Assembly (NCBI GenBank): GCA_030149965.1 | Contig: JASLHB010000023.1 | Span: 1 to 8,175, forward strand | Reading direction: 5' to 3' | Origin: Wohlfahrtiimonas sp. | Lineage (GTDB): Bacteria > Pseudomonadota > Gammaproteobacteria > Cardiobacteriales > Wohlfahrtiimonadaceae | DNA: 8,175 nucleotides | Part shown: positions 1 to 7,619 of the stretch, in pieces | Position numbering within the stretch: position 1 is the first letter of the stretch | Layout of the letters: every line of letters starts with the position of its first letter | Notes under the pieces: model-generated | The model's input: only the letters and a program-made list of their open reading frames with translations | What the model was told of the DNA's origin: nothing | The model's database searches: none | Made by a program: the position numbers and the translations under genes

Positions 1-480
1 TGTAATGCCAAAGTCATGGAGCAACTTTTGAACATCATTAGTGACATCATAATCATACAAAAATGTCACAGCTTCCATGATATGTTTTTCTATAATAATG
101 GCTTGCTCTAAAGTGACTTTCGCAGATCTTTGGTAATTAGAAACCAATCCGCCTGTACCTAATTTCACACCACCAAAATAACGAACACTTGCGACAAGAA
201 TATTCGTTAAATCAAAGGCCTCTATTTGCCCAAAGATTGGTCGACCTGCCGTTCCACCGGGTTCACCATCATCACTGAAACGATAAAGCTCATAACGTTC
301 ACCTAAACGATACGCATAACAAACATGATTAGCATTTGGATGCTCTGTACGTAAACGCGCAATGATGCTTTTAATTTCTTGCTCGCCATAAACGGGAAAA
401 GCAAACCCGAGAAACTTACTTTTTTGTTCAGTAAACTCTGAGTTTGCTTCCGTTTGAATCTCTTTATAGATTTCTGCCAT
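1..480 (-). CDS. yigZ: IMPACT/YigZ family protein, partial (C-terminus beyond window)
   Basis: The first 160 codons are present, and the frame is still open at the window edge. E. coli YigZ is a little over 200 residues, so roughly 45 may be missing. The IMPACT N-terminal domain (about residues 17-125) is clear: the HPNANHVCYAYR segment at 47-58, the signature SDDGEPGGTAGRP at 69-81, and VRYFGGVKLGTGGL at 99-112. Residues after about 135 begin the small C-terminal domain of YigZ-type proteins. The family is conserved, and bacterial members have no firmly settled biochemical role. Eukaryotic IMPACT acts in translational control through GCN1/GCN2, which should not be transferred here. The ATG lies 3 nt after the mraY stop (TAACGCATG) with no obvious Shine-Dalgarno sequence, suggesting translational coupling. 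Family assignment is confident; the symbol follows the E. coli homologue. Confidence 0.92.
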   Translation of the reverse strand, partial: MAEIYKEIQTEANSEFTEQKSKFLGFAFPVYGEQEIKSIIARLRTEHPNANHVCYAYRLGERYELYRFSDDGEPGGTAGRPIFGQIEAFDLTNILVASVRYFGGVKLGTGGLVSNYQRSAKVTLEQAIIIEKHIMEAVTFLYDYDVTNDVQKLLHDFGIT

Positions 481-483
481 GCG

Positions 484-1566
484 TTATCTAATTTTCAATG
501 ATGCTAAACCGATCAACACTAAAATGACTGTGAGAATCCAAAATCTCACAATTACGCGCGGTTCTGGCCAGCCTTTTAATTCAAAATGATGATGAATCGG
601 TGCCATTTTAAATACGCGCTTTTTAAACATTTTGTACGAACTTACTTGGATTACTACAGATAATGTCTCCACTACGAATAATCCACTCATGATGAAGAAT
701 ACTAATTCTTGACGAACCACTACAGCAATCACACCTAAAGCACCGCCCAGAGCTAACGCTCCCACATCGCCCATAAATACTTGCGCTGGATAAGTGTTAA
801 ACCACAAAAATCCTAAGCCTGCACCAAAAATTGCTGCACAGATGACAGCCATTTCTCCAGCACCTTTTACATAAGGAACAGCTAAATAGCGTGAAAATTC
901 TAAGTGACCAGATACATAACCAAAAATGGCCAATGCAGCTGCAACAAGAATTGTTGGCATAATCGCTAAACCATCCAAACCATCTGTTAAATTCACAGCA
1001 TTACTTGCACCAACAATCACTAAATAAACAAATGGAACAAATAAAACACCCAATGGAATGAACCAATCCTTAAAATATGGGATCAATAAATCTGTACCTT
1101 TGGGACCCGCTGTAACATATAAAACAACTGCAGCCAAAGCACCGCCAATTGTTAAATAAAGGTATTTTTCTTTTGCGCGCAACCCCAAAGATTGTTTTTT
1201 AACAACTTTACGATAATCATCCAAGAAGCCCACATAGCCAAAGCCCCATAAAATTCCCATCACAACCCAAACATTCACATTGCTTAAATCCGCCCATAAT
1301 AAAACAGAGATAGAAATGCTAGCAATGATCAAAATGCCGCCCATCGTTGGCGTGCCTTTCTTAGATAAATGGGATTGCGGTCCATCTTCACGCACAAATT
1401 GACCAATTTGTTTTTGTTGAAAACGTCTAATAAAACCTGGGCCAAAACAAAGCGCAAATACTAAAGCTGTCAATACAGCACAAATACCGCGCATAGAAAT
1501 ATATTGAAAAACACGCAAAGCGCTCCAATGTTCTTCTGCGAGATAGCTCAGTAAAGCATGTAACAT
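484..1566 (-). CDS. mraY: phospho-N-acetylmuramoyl-pentapeptide transferase (lipid I synthase)
   Basis: MraY transfers phospho-MurNAc-pentapeptide from the UDP-linked precursor to undecaprenyl phosphate on the cytoplasmic face of the inner membrane, forming lipid I. The 360-residue length equals E. coli MraY, and the protein is hydrophobic throughout, consistent with the ten-helix family fold. Visible landmarks are GTPTMGG at 71-77, the acidic pair D116-D117 in GFLDDYRK, the NAVNLTDGLDGL loop at 189-200, the catalytic-region aspartate D267 in FMGDVGA, and the histidine-rich loop APIHHHFE at 322-329. All key residues are intact. The ATG is preceded by AAAGGA, which overlaps the murF TAA, with a 12-nt intergenic gap. 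The next gene is a YigZ homologue rather than the usual murD. Confidence 0.98.
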   Translation of the reverse strand: MLHALLSYLAEEHWSALRVFQYISMRGICAVLTALVFALCFGPGFIRRFQQKQIGQFVREDGPQSHLSKKGTPTMGGILIIASISISVLLWADLSNVNVWVVMGILWGFGYVGFLDDYRKVVKKQSLGLRAKEKYLYLTIGGALAAVVLYVTAGPKGTDLLIPYFKDWFIPLGVLFVPFVYLVIVGASNAVNLTDGLDGLAIMPTILVAAALAIFGYVSGHLEFSRYLAVPYVKGAGEMAVICAAIFGAGLGFLWFNTYPAQVFMGDVGALALGGALGVIAVVVRQELVFFIMSGLFVVETLSVVIQVSSYKMFKKRVFKMAPIHHHFELKGWPEPRVIVRFWILTVILVLIGLASLKIR

Positions 1567-1578
1567 GTGATTAATCCT

Positions 1579-2916
1579 TTATTGTTTCATCATTGCTTCA
1601 GCAATAACAAACATTTTCATTGAGTTTGAGCCTTTCACTAAAATTGCCACCGACTCATTTTGAATGGCTTTTAAATTTTTTTGCAATGTTTCAATGATAG
1701 CATCATGATCAGTAAAATGATGTCCACCTTCACCAAAAGCTTCAGCACTCTTTTGAGACAATTCACCCAAAGCCAATAGCTGATCAAAACCTTTAGCTTT
1801 CGCATAACGACCACAATCTTCATGCATTGAAATAGCTAAATCACCGAGCTCACGCATATCACCTAAAACTAACCAAGTATGATCTGCAATACCTTCCAAT
1901 GCGTCAATCCCAGCTTTCAATGAAGCAGGATTACCATTATAAGCATCGTTGATCAAAATATGATTGGGAGATAATTGAATTTTTTCTAAGCGACCTTTAA
2001 CACAATGCAAATTCTCTAAGCCTTGTTGAATTTCAACCAACGTTGCGCCCACAGAATATGTTGCTGCTGCTGCTGCACATGCGTTTAAAATATTGTGCAC
2101 GCCCACTAATGACAAATTCACATGAATAGATTCACCACAAATCACTAATTCAAAAGACTGCTTTTGAATGTTTTTCGCCATAACATCGGCATCGTTTTGA
2201 ATGCCAAATGTCATAACTTTGTGATCTGTATTAATGCCTAACCAATATTGTGCGTAATCATCATCAGCGTTGATAATCGCAATACCATCTTTCGCTAAGC
2301 CTTCAAAAATCTCACCTTTTGCCTTAGCAACACCTTCAATGTTGCCAAAACCTTCTAAATGACATGGCCCTGCATTATTCACAATCGCAACATTTGGTTG
2401 CACAATTTTAGTGAGATAACGAATCTCTTCAAAATGGTTTGCGCCCATTTCGATGACAGCATATTCATGTTGATCTGTTAATTTAAGTACAGTTAAAGGA
2501 CAACCCACATGATTATTGTAGTTACCTTCTGTTGCCAATGCCTGCCCTTTTCCTCTCAGAATAGAGGCAATCATCTCTTTCAATGTGGTTTTACCATTAG
2601 AGCCAGTCAAAGCAATCGCTGTACCTTTCCACTGTTTTTTCCACTCTTTGGCTAAAACCCCTAAAGCTTTTTGACTATCTTTCACAACGATCTGGCTAAT
2701 ATTCACAGATGGAATATAACGCTCCACAACGGCACCAATTGCACCTTGTGCTTCGATACTATCTAGAAAGTTATGAGCATCATGCTTATCACCTTTCCAT
2801 GCGAAGAAAATTTGGCCTGCTTGAATAGAACGAGTATCTGTTGATGCACCATAAAAAATTGCATCTTCGCCTTTTAACTCACCATTTAAAATTTTTGCTG
2901 CATCAGATAATTTCAT
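1579..2916 (-). CDS. murF: UDP-N-acetylmuramoyl-tripeptide--D-alanyl-D-alanine ligase
   Basis: MurF is the cytoplasmic ATP-dependent ligase that adds the D-Ala-D-Ala dipeptide to UDP-MurNAc-tripeptide, giving the pentapeptide used by MraY. At 445 residues it is close to the family norm. It shows the Mur ligase order: an N-terminal UDP-binding domain (about 1-95, with STDTRS at 25-30), a central ATPase domain with P-loop GSNGKTT at 105-111, then GNYNNHVGCP at 131-140 and EMGANHFEEI at 156-165, and a C-terminal domain with KGRLE at 307-311, NDAYNGNP at 323-330 and KGSNSMKM at 428-435. The GNxNNxxGxP and EMGAN motifs separate MurF from MurC, MurD and MurE. It starts 12 nt after the murE stop. 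An AAAGGA lies at the murE 3' end, about 15 nt from the ATG, which is farther than ideal, so coupling to murE is plausible. Confidence 0.97.
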   Translation of the reverse strand: MKLSDAAKILNGELKGEDAIFYGASTDTRSIQAGQIFFAWKGDKHDAHNFLDSIEAQGAIGAVVERYIPSVNISQIVVKDSQKALGVLAKEWKKQWKGTAIALTGSNGKTTLKEMIASILRGKGQALATEGNYNNHVGCPLTVLKLTDQHEYAVIEMGANHFEEIRYLTKIVQPNVAIVNNAGPCHLEGFGNIEGVAKAKGEIFEGLAKDGIAIINADDDYAQYWLGINTDHKVMTFGIQNDADVMAKNIQKQSFELVICGESIHVNLSLVGVHNILNACAAAAATYSVGATLVEIQQGLENLHCVKGRLEKIQLSPNHILINDAYNGNPASLKAGIDALEGIADHTWLVLGDMRELGDLAISMHEDCGRYAKAKGFDQLLALGELSQKSAEAFGEGGHHFTDHDAIIETLQKNLKAIQNESVAILVKGSNSMKMFVIAEAMMKQ

Positions 2917-2928
2917 AAATTACTTTGA

Positions 2929-4413
2929 CTATCCTTTATGAATGAATGCTGAGACAACTTCAGCATCAGAGAAATGATGTTTCGTTTTACCAATGATTTG
3001 GTAATCTTCATGCCCTTTACCAGCGATCAAAATAATGTCGCCCGCTTGAGCTTTTGCCAACGTATTCACAATGGCATCTTTACGATCTAAAATTCGTTCA
3101 ATGTTCTGCTCAGGATTTTTAAATCCTGTAAAAATTTCATCTGCAATGAACTTTTCATCTTCTGTTCTTGGGTTATCGTTTGTCACAATCACATGATCCG
3201 CATATTCTTCTGCTATCTCGGCCATCAATGGACGTTTACCACGATCACGATCACCACCACAACCAAAAACACAGTATAAATCACCATTTGGAATGTGTTT
3301 TTTCAATGCTTTCAAAGCTTGCAATAAAGCATTTGGCTTGTGTGCATAATCAATCACAGCAACTGCACCATTCGGCAATTGCAATGCTTCCATTCTACCT
3401 TTCACTAAAGTGATGTCTGGCAAAATTCTGCTGATTTTATCCATTGGTAAGCCCATCGCCAATAAATTCCCAACCATAGCAACCAAGTTATAAGCATTAA
3501 AATGTCCAAACAATGGGCTTTCAATCGAATAGGATTCACCATGATAAGTTAAAGTGAAACGCAAACCTTGTGCATGTAGATCAATGTCGCTGATTTTCAA
3601 ATAGTTTGTGTGATCACATTCTGCCTCACCAAATGGAAACAATGGTCGATCATTTTTAACTGTCAAATAATCAAAAAGATCGTTACCTACAGCATCTGAA
3701 ATATTTAGCACAGAAGATTTTGACGGATACTCTTTAAATAAACGTTCTTTCGCTTCACGATAAGCTTCCACAGTATTGTGATAATCCAAATGATCACGTG
3801 CTAGATTCAAGAATCCTGAAACTTCAAAAGATAATCCATTCACACGCTTTTGATCCAACGCATGTGAAGTTACTTCTAAAACGATATCAATTTCATTATG
3901 TGCAGGATAAGCTTTAACAATCTGATGAATTGAGCGATACAATGCTAAAAAATCTGGCGTTGTATGTGTATTTTCTTTTAAATCATGCAATGGACCAATA
4001 CCATTGGTGCCGATCATTCCAACATAATGGCCAAATTTTTGTAATGCTTGTGCTGTAAACATTGCCACCGAAGTTTTACCCTCTGTACCTGTAATGCCAA
4101 TCAATGTCGCCATTTTCAATGATTCACGATAAAAAATTGGTGCACTTGCACGCATCAATTCTAAAGCATTAGAAATTTGGAATACTGGAATATCTGATGG
4201 GATATTTTCGTAATGACCTTCATAAAATATAGCAGCAACGCCCGTTTCTCTCAGCGCATTAATATAATCTAAACCATGATTATTTTCGCCTTGTAATGCA
4301 AAAAATAAGTCGCCTTTTTCTGCATAACGACTATCAGACGATAATCCCTGAATTGCAATATCCTGTAGTTCTTTGGCTAAATCTAAGCTTGAAAATAACT
4401 GAGAGAGTTTCAT
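2929..4413 (-). CDS. murE: UDP-N-acetylmuramoyl-L-alanyl-D-glutamate--2,6-diaminopimelate ligase
   Basis: MurE adds the third stem-peptide residue to UDP-MurNAc-L-Ala-D-Glu. The DNPR motif at 413-416 (DNPRTED) is the known recognition signature for meso-diaminopimelate, so the wall should be the DAP type of Gram-negative bacteria. The length of 494 residues matches E. coli MurE. Landmarks are SSDSRY at 25-30 in the N-terminal domain, the P-loop GTEGKTS at 109-115, THTTPD at 149-154, EVTSHALDQKR at 180-190, NLARDHLDYH at 203-212, K222 in the position of the carbamylated lysine, DYAHKPNAL at 355-363, GCGGDRDRGKRP at 384-395 and GKGHED at 465-470. The P-loop has Glu where most family members have Asn. 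The ATG has a good AGAGGAA site (4424-4418), and 23 nt separate it from ftsI. Confidence 0.98.
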   Translation of the reverse strand: MKLSQLFSSLDLAKELQDIAIQGLSSDSRYAEKGDLFFALQGENNHGLDYINALRETGVAAIFYEGHYENIPSDIPVFQISNALELMRASAPIFYRESLKMATLIGITGTEGKTSVAMFTAQALQKFGHYVGMIGTNGIGPLHDLKENTHTTPDFLALYRSIHQIVKAYPAHNEIDIVLEVTSHALDQKRVNGLSFEVSGFLNLARDHLDYHNTVEAYREAKERLFKEYPSKSSVLNISDAVGNDLFDYLTVKNDRPLFPFGEAECDHTNYLKISDIDLHAQGLRFTLTYHGESYSIESPLFGHFNAYNLVAMVGNLLAMGLPMDKISRILPDITLVKGRMEALQLPNGAVAVIDYAHKPNALLQALKALKKHIPNGDLYCVFGCGGDRDRGKRPLMAEIAEEYADHVIVTNDNPRTEDEKFIADEIFTGFKNPEQNIERILDRKDAIVNTLAKAQAGDIILIAGKGHEDYQIIGKTKHHFSDAEVVSAFIHKG

Positions 4414-4417
4414 AATA

Positions 4418-4424
4418 TTCCTCT
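4418..4424 (-). promoter_or_regulatory. ribosome binding site of murE
   Basis: AGAGGAA lies 4 nt upstream of the murE ATG, inside the 23-nt gap after ftsI. It is the clearest Shine-Dalgarno sequence among the downstream genes of this operon and confirms the chosen murE start. Confidence 0.7.
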
Positions 4425-4436
4425 ATCTAAAACTAA

Positions 4437-6161
4437 TTAGTTGGAAATCAATTGTAACTTTGGCAAAGTTGTCAATCCATCAGGTTTGACATTCAAAATA
4501 CGTAATGTATCACCCATAATTGCAGAAAAAACAGGTCCTGCAACTGCACCACCATAATATTGTCCTTTCGATGGTTCATCAATCATCACCACCACAACAT
4601 AACGCGGATTAGAAACGGGGCCAAATCCCGCATAGAATGCTCTATGTTTGGTACTGCTATAACGACCTTTTTCAATTTTACGCGCAGTTCCGGATTTGCC
4701 TGCAACGCGATAATTTGCAACTTTTGCTTTCGTTGTTGGGTTATCTGTAATCACTCGCTCCAACATATACACCATTGATTCATTCACATTTTTAGTGAAA
4801 ATTCTTTGCGGTTCCTTGCCTGAAGGTTTAGGCGAATTTTTCACGATTTTTAATGGCTGCAAAACGCCATCATTGGCAAATACTGCAAACATTTGTGCCA
4901 ATTGTGCAGTATTAACGCTGATGCCATAACCAAAAGATTTCGTCGCATGTTCAAATTGATTACGTTGCCAAGGTTTTACACTGCCTAATCGACCAGGTTG
5001 CTCACCTTTAATGCCTAAAGATGTTCGCGTACCAATGCCGAGATTTTGATATAAATTCCATAGAACCTCAGGCGGCATTGATAATGCTACTTTTGCAACA
5101 CCAATATTACTAGATTTTACTAACACAGTGATCAAGTTCATGCTATTGGATTTCGAAACGTCCTTAATTGCATTGCCACTGACTTTGAATTGATAACCTG
5201 TTTCTACAACCGATTCAGGTCGCCATCTACGAGATTCTAAACCTAATGCAATAACAAATGGCTTAATCGTAGAACCCGGTTCAAAAGCATCTGAAATCAC
5301 CCGATTTTTCATAAATTCTGGAATTCTGTGCTGTAAATTATTAGGATTACCTGACGGCTGGCTCACCAATGCCAAGACTTCACCATTCCAAGCATCCACA
5401 ACCATCACTGCACCACTTTTTGCTTTATGCTCTACAATTGCACTTTTTAAGGCTTGATAAGCGGCAACTTGCACACGACGATCTATGGTTAATTCAAGAT
5501 CATTCCCTGCAATTGCAGGCTCAATCACTCTTAATTGATCAATCACCCGATTTTTGGTATCTCGAATCACTTGTTTTCGACCCATACGACCTTTGAGATG
5601 ATCATCAAAAGTTAATTCAATACCTTCAATCCCCATATCTTCAGAGTTCGTAAACCCTAATAATTGAGCAGTAATTTCGGCATCAGGATAGAAACGCTTA
5701 TATTCTGTTTCAATATAAATACCAGGTAAATTAAGTTTTGCGAGTTCATTTGTTTCGTGTGGCGGCATTTGGCGTTTCAACCAAACAAAACGTGACTGTT
5801 CACGCTTTCTAACGAGCTCATTCAAATGAGCCTCTGTCATATTCAGCGCTTTTGCTAATTCTGAAAAGTATTCTGCATAATCTAATAAAATATACGGATC
5901 AGCCCAAACAGAATATACTTCTGTCGAAACAGCCAGTGATTCTTCATTACGATCCATGATAATACCACGCACAGCAGGCATAGATACAGTTCGAATCACT
6001 CGGTTATTACCTTGAGTTTGTAAGAATTTTTGATCAATGATCTGTAAGCCCAAAGCGCTGACTAAAAGTAATGAGCCCAAAACGTAAAAAATACCCAACA
6101 CTATAACGCGTCGAGTATTTTTGCCAGCTGACTGTGCTTTTTTCGGTTTCTTTTTAAGCAT
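4437..6161 (-). CDS. ftsI: peptidoglycan D,D-transpeptidase FtsI (penicillin-binding protein 3)
   Basis: This is the septum-specific class B penicillin-binding protein, which cross-links peptidoglycan at the division site together with FtsW and the FtsQLB complex. At 574 residues it is near E. coli FtsI (588). In order it has a Lys/Arg-rich cytoplasmic tail (1-18), one membrane anchor (about 19-42), a periplasmic dimerisation domain with VRGIIMDRN at 64-72, and a transpeptidase domain from about 245 to 555. All three active-site motifs are present: STIK at 297-300 (nucleophile S297), SSN at 350-352 and KSGT at 489-492. There is no PASTA repeat, as expected in proteobacteria. The ATG sits 5 nt after the ftsL stop with no purine-rich binding site, which suggests translation coupled to ftsL. 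Confidence 0.98.
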   Translation of the reverse strand: MLKKKPKKAQSAGKNTRRVIVLGIFYVLGSLLLVSALGLQIIDQKFLQTQGNNRVIRTVSMPAVRGIIMDRNEESLAVSTEVYSVWADPYILLDYAEYFSELAKALNMTEAHLNELVRKREQSRFVWLKRQMPPHETNELAKLNLPGIYIETEYKRFYPDAEITAQLLGFTNSEDMGIEGIELTFDDHLKGRMGRKQVIRDTKNRVIDQLRVIEPAIAGNDLELTIDRRVQVAAYQALKSAIVEHKAKSGAVMVVDAWNGEVLALVSQPSGNPNNLQHRIPEFMKNRVISDAFEPGSTIKPFVIALGLESRRWRPESVVETGYQFKVSGNAIKDVSKSNSMNLITVLVKSSNIGVAKVALSMPPEVLWNLYQNLGIGTRTSLGIKGEQPGRLGSVKPWQRNQFEHATKSFGYGISVNTAQLAQMFAVFANDGVLQPLKIVKNSPKPSGKEPQRIFTKNVNESMVYMLERVITDNPTTKAKVANYRVAGKSGTARKIEKGRYSSTKHRAFYAGFGPVSNPRYVVVVMIDEPSKGQYYGGAVAGPVFSAIMGDTLRILNVKPDGLTTLPKLQLISN

Positions 6162-6166
6162 AATAA

Positions 6167-6484
6167 TTATTGTACATAACGCTCATTATTATTTGTACTC
6201 ACCAAAGCAGAATTTCCTTGCTCAACCACATAAACAATGCTGTCTTGCTTTGGCAAAACCATGCCCATGCGCTCACGAGTATTATGATCCAATAAAACTG
6301 ATGTAATCAACATACTTTCTTCTAATTTAAGCTTATTCCACTCTGCATTTAATTCATTCTGGTGACTCAATGCTTTTTCATATTGATTCCATAAATGACG
6401 CTGCTCTTGAGTTGTCTTGATCTTAAACATTCCAACACCTGTTGCGATCATGCCCAATGTTATAATCATTATTGTTGTTTTCAC
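6167..6484 (-). CDS. ftsL: cell division protein FtsL
   Basis: FtsL is a small bitopic inner membrane protein that forms a complex with FtsQ and FtsB and activates FtsWI. The assignment rests on position between rsmH and ftsI, size (105 residues) and architecture, since FtsL diverges quickly in sequence. It has one membrane segment at about 5-20, then a periplasmic coiled coil with a heptad line at L31, A38, L45, L52 and L59. A conserved-looking RERMGMVLP stretch follows at 70-78. It starts with GTG, and the GTGA at 6484-6481 overlaps the rsmH stop by 4 bp. GGAG at 6496-6493, 8 nt upstream, supports this start. An in-frame stop lies 15 codons further upstream with no alternative start between, so the cytoplasmic tail is only about four residues, much shorter than in E. 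coli. Confidence 0.92.
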   Translation of the reverse strand: MKTTIMIITLGMIATGVGMFKIKTTQEQRHLWNQYEKALSHQNELNAEWNKLKLEESMLITSVLLDHNTRERMGMVLPKQDSIVYVVEQGNSALVSTNNNERYVQ

Positions 6485-7407
6485 GGTAATTTCTCCGCAA
6501 TTCTCATTATTGCACTTCTTGCTCTTGGATTATTAAGTGATTCTTGATCACTCGCCTTAACTGGTTTACTAATTAATTTTAATGTTGCTGGTGCTACAAA
6601 TTGTGCCACTGGTAAATCTGGCATTAAATCTTTTGGCTTGGCATAGTTGTTCATGAAATTCTTCACGATACGATCTTCCAATGAATGGAAACTGATCACA
6701 ACTAAACGCCCGCCTGGTTTTAAGATTGAATATGCAGCTTCTAGCGTTTTAGATAATTCTGTCAACTCTTCATTCACAGCAATTCTAATGGCCTGAAAAG
6801 CGCGCGTTGCAGGGTGTTTATGTTTATCTTTAAAAGGTACAGCCTCTGCAATAATGGCAGCCAACTGATGAGTGGTAGTAATTGGAGCAATTTCCCTGCT
6901 TTTTATAATTTGATTGGCAATTCTGCCCGGAAATTTCTCTTCACCAAACTCACGAAATACGCTCGCCATTGTTTCAAAGGTGCTTTCTGCAACCCAATCT
7001 GCTGCACTCATGCCTGCTTCTGGATTCATTCGCATGTCCAATGGACCATCTTTCATAAAGCTGAAACCACGATCTGCATCATCCAATTGTGGAGATGAAA
7101 CACCAATGTCTAGCAATACACCATCCACTTGTTCAATACCAACTGCAGCAACAGCGTCTTTAATTTCACTCATGCAACCAGCATAAAAAGTGAAATTCGG
7201 TTCATTAGCAAATCGTTCTTCTGCACATTTTTTTGCTGTTGGATCTCTATCAATGCTAATCAAACGTCCTGCATCTAGTCTTTTCAAGATTTGTGAGGAA
7301 TGACCACCGCGCCCAAATGTTCCATCAACATAAACACCTGCTGATTGAATATTTAGCGCATCAATCGCCTCATTTAAAAGGACAGAAATGTGCTGAAAAT
7401 CTGACAT
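6481..7407 (-). CDS. rsmH: 16S rRNA (cytosine(1402)-N4)-methyltransferase RsmH
   Basis: RsmH (MraW) methylates N4 of C1402 in the decoding centre of 16S rRNA using S-adenosylmethionine. With the ATG at 7407 the product has 308 residues, close to E. coli's 313. It begins MSDFQHISVLLNEAI, matching the typical family start, where HxSVLLxE comes within the first 13 residues. The SAM-binding motif VDGTFGRGGHS lies at 27-37, ISIDRDP at 50-56, LLDIGVSSPQLDDADRGFSF begins at 98, GPLDMRMN follows soon after, and FHSLEDRIVKNF lies in the C-terminal third. The frame stays open to a GTG at 7455, which would add 16 residues. I prefer 7407 because the added residues lack family resemblance and overlap a likely operator array. 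Only a weak GGA lies upstream of the ATG. It is the first gene of the dcw operon; the usual mraZ upstream is absent. Confidence 0.95.
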   Translation of the reverse strand: MSDFQHISVLLNEAIDALNIQSAGVYVDGTFGRGGHSSQILKRLDAGRLISIDRDPTAKKCAEERFANEPNFTFYAGCMSEIKDAVAAVGIEQVDGVLLDIGVSSPQLDDADRGFSFMKDGPLDMRMNPEAGMSAADWVAESTFETMASVFREFGEEKFPGRIANQIIKSREIAPITTTHQLAAIIAEAVPFKDKHKHPATRAFQAIRIAVNEELTELSKTLEAAYSILKPGGRLVVISFHSLEDRIVKNFMNNYAKPKDLMPDLPVAQFVAPATLKLISKPVKASDQESLNNPRARSAIMRIAEKLP

Positions 7408-7441
7408 GACAATAAAAAATCCAAATAATAGTACTCGTGGC

Positions 7442-7478
7442 GTACTTTTTACCACTTTCCCCCACTTTTTTCCACTTT
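7442..7478 (-). promoter_or_regulatory. MraZ-box-like operator array (10-bp direct repeats)
   Basis: On the minus strand AAAGTGG occurs three times in exact 10-bp phase (7478-7472, 7468-7462, 7458-7452), each followed by a 3-nt spacer. A degraded fourth copy, AAAGTAC, lies at 7448-7442. MraZ, the repressor of dcw clusters, is known to bind arrays with this geometry: TGGGN repeats with 5-nt spacers in E. coli, and AAAGTG[T/G] repeats with 3-nt spacers in Mollicutes. The array sits 35 to 71 nt upstream of the rsmH ATG, the expected place for dcw control. Assignment is by motif and position; binding is inferred. Confidence 0.75.
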
Positions 7479-7590
7479 TATTTTAAAAGGCATCAATTAT
7501 TATTATTTTTGTACTATGAAAAATAAAATAACATTATGATTTCATAAAGCCATCCACAATAATTTCACGCAACCAATTGATTTTATTTAC

Positions 7591-7619
7591 ATTAATTAAA
7601 CTCTTTCTTCTCTTGTCAA
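7591..7619 (-). promoter_or_regulatory. candidate sigma-70 promoter for the dcw operon
   Basis: TTGACA (7619-7614) matches the -35 consensus fully. After a 17-bp spacer comes ATTAAT (7596-7591), a four-of-six match to the -10. Transcription would start near 7584, giving a leader of about 175 nt that contains the MraZ-like boxes. It lies just after the terminator of the preceding gene, where the operon promoter is expected. A second possibility is a -10-like TAAAAT at 7485-7480, directly beside the boxes, but I see no good -35 for it. Confidence 0.4.

Noticed and set aside
3168..3413. Plus-strand open frame of 81 codons with a His-rich segment
   Set aside because: It lies wholly inside murE on the opposite strand. 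The His and Gln runs are antisense reading of ordinary murE codons, and there is no ribosome binding site or family resemblance.
4560..4778. Plus-strand open frame of 72 codons
   Set aside because: Antisense to the conserved transpeptidase domain of ftsI, with low-complexity content.
5369..5596. Plus-strand open frame of 75 codons
   Set aside because: Antisense to ftsI, with no recognisable product.
6121..6306. Plus-strand open frame of 61 codons
   Set aside because: Antisense across the ftsI start and the end of ftsL; a chance frame.
6814..7186. Two overlapping plus-strand open frames (6814-7098 and 6914-7186)
   Set aside because: Both are antisense to conserved rsmH motifs and overlap each other in different frames.
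7430..7446. Small inverted repeat AGTAC-N7-GTACT just after the operator array
   Set aside because: The stem is only 5 bp with a 7-nt loop, and GTAC is itself palindromic, so such a match is expected by chance. There is no following T-tract.
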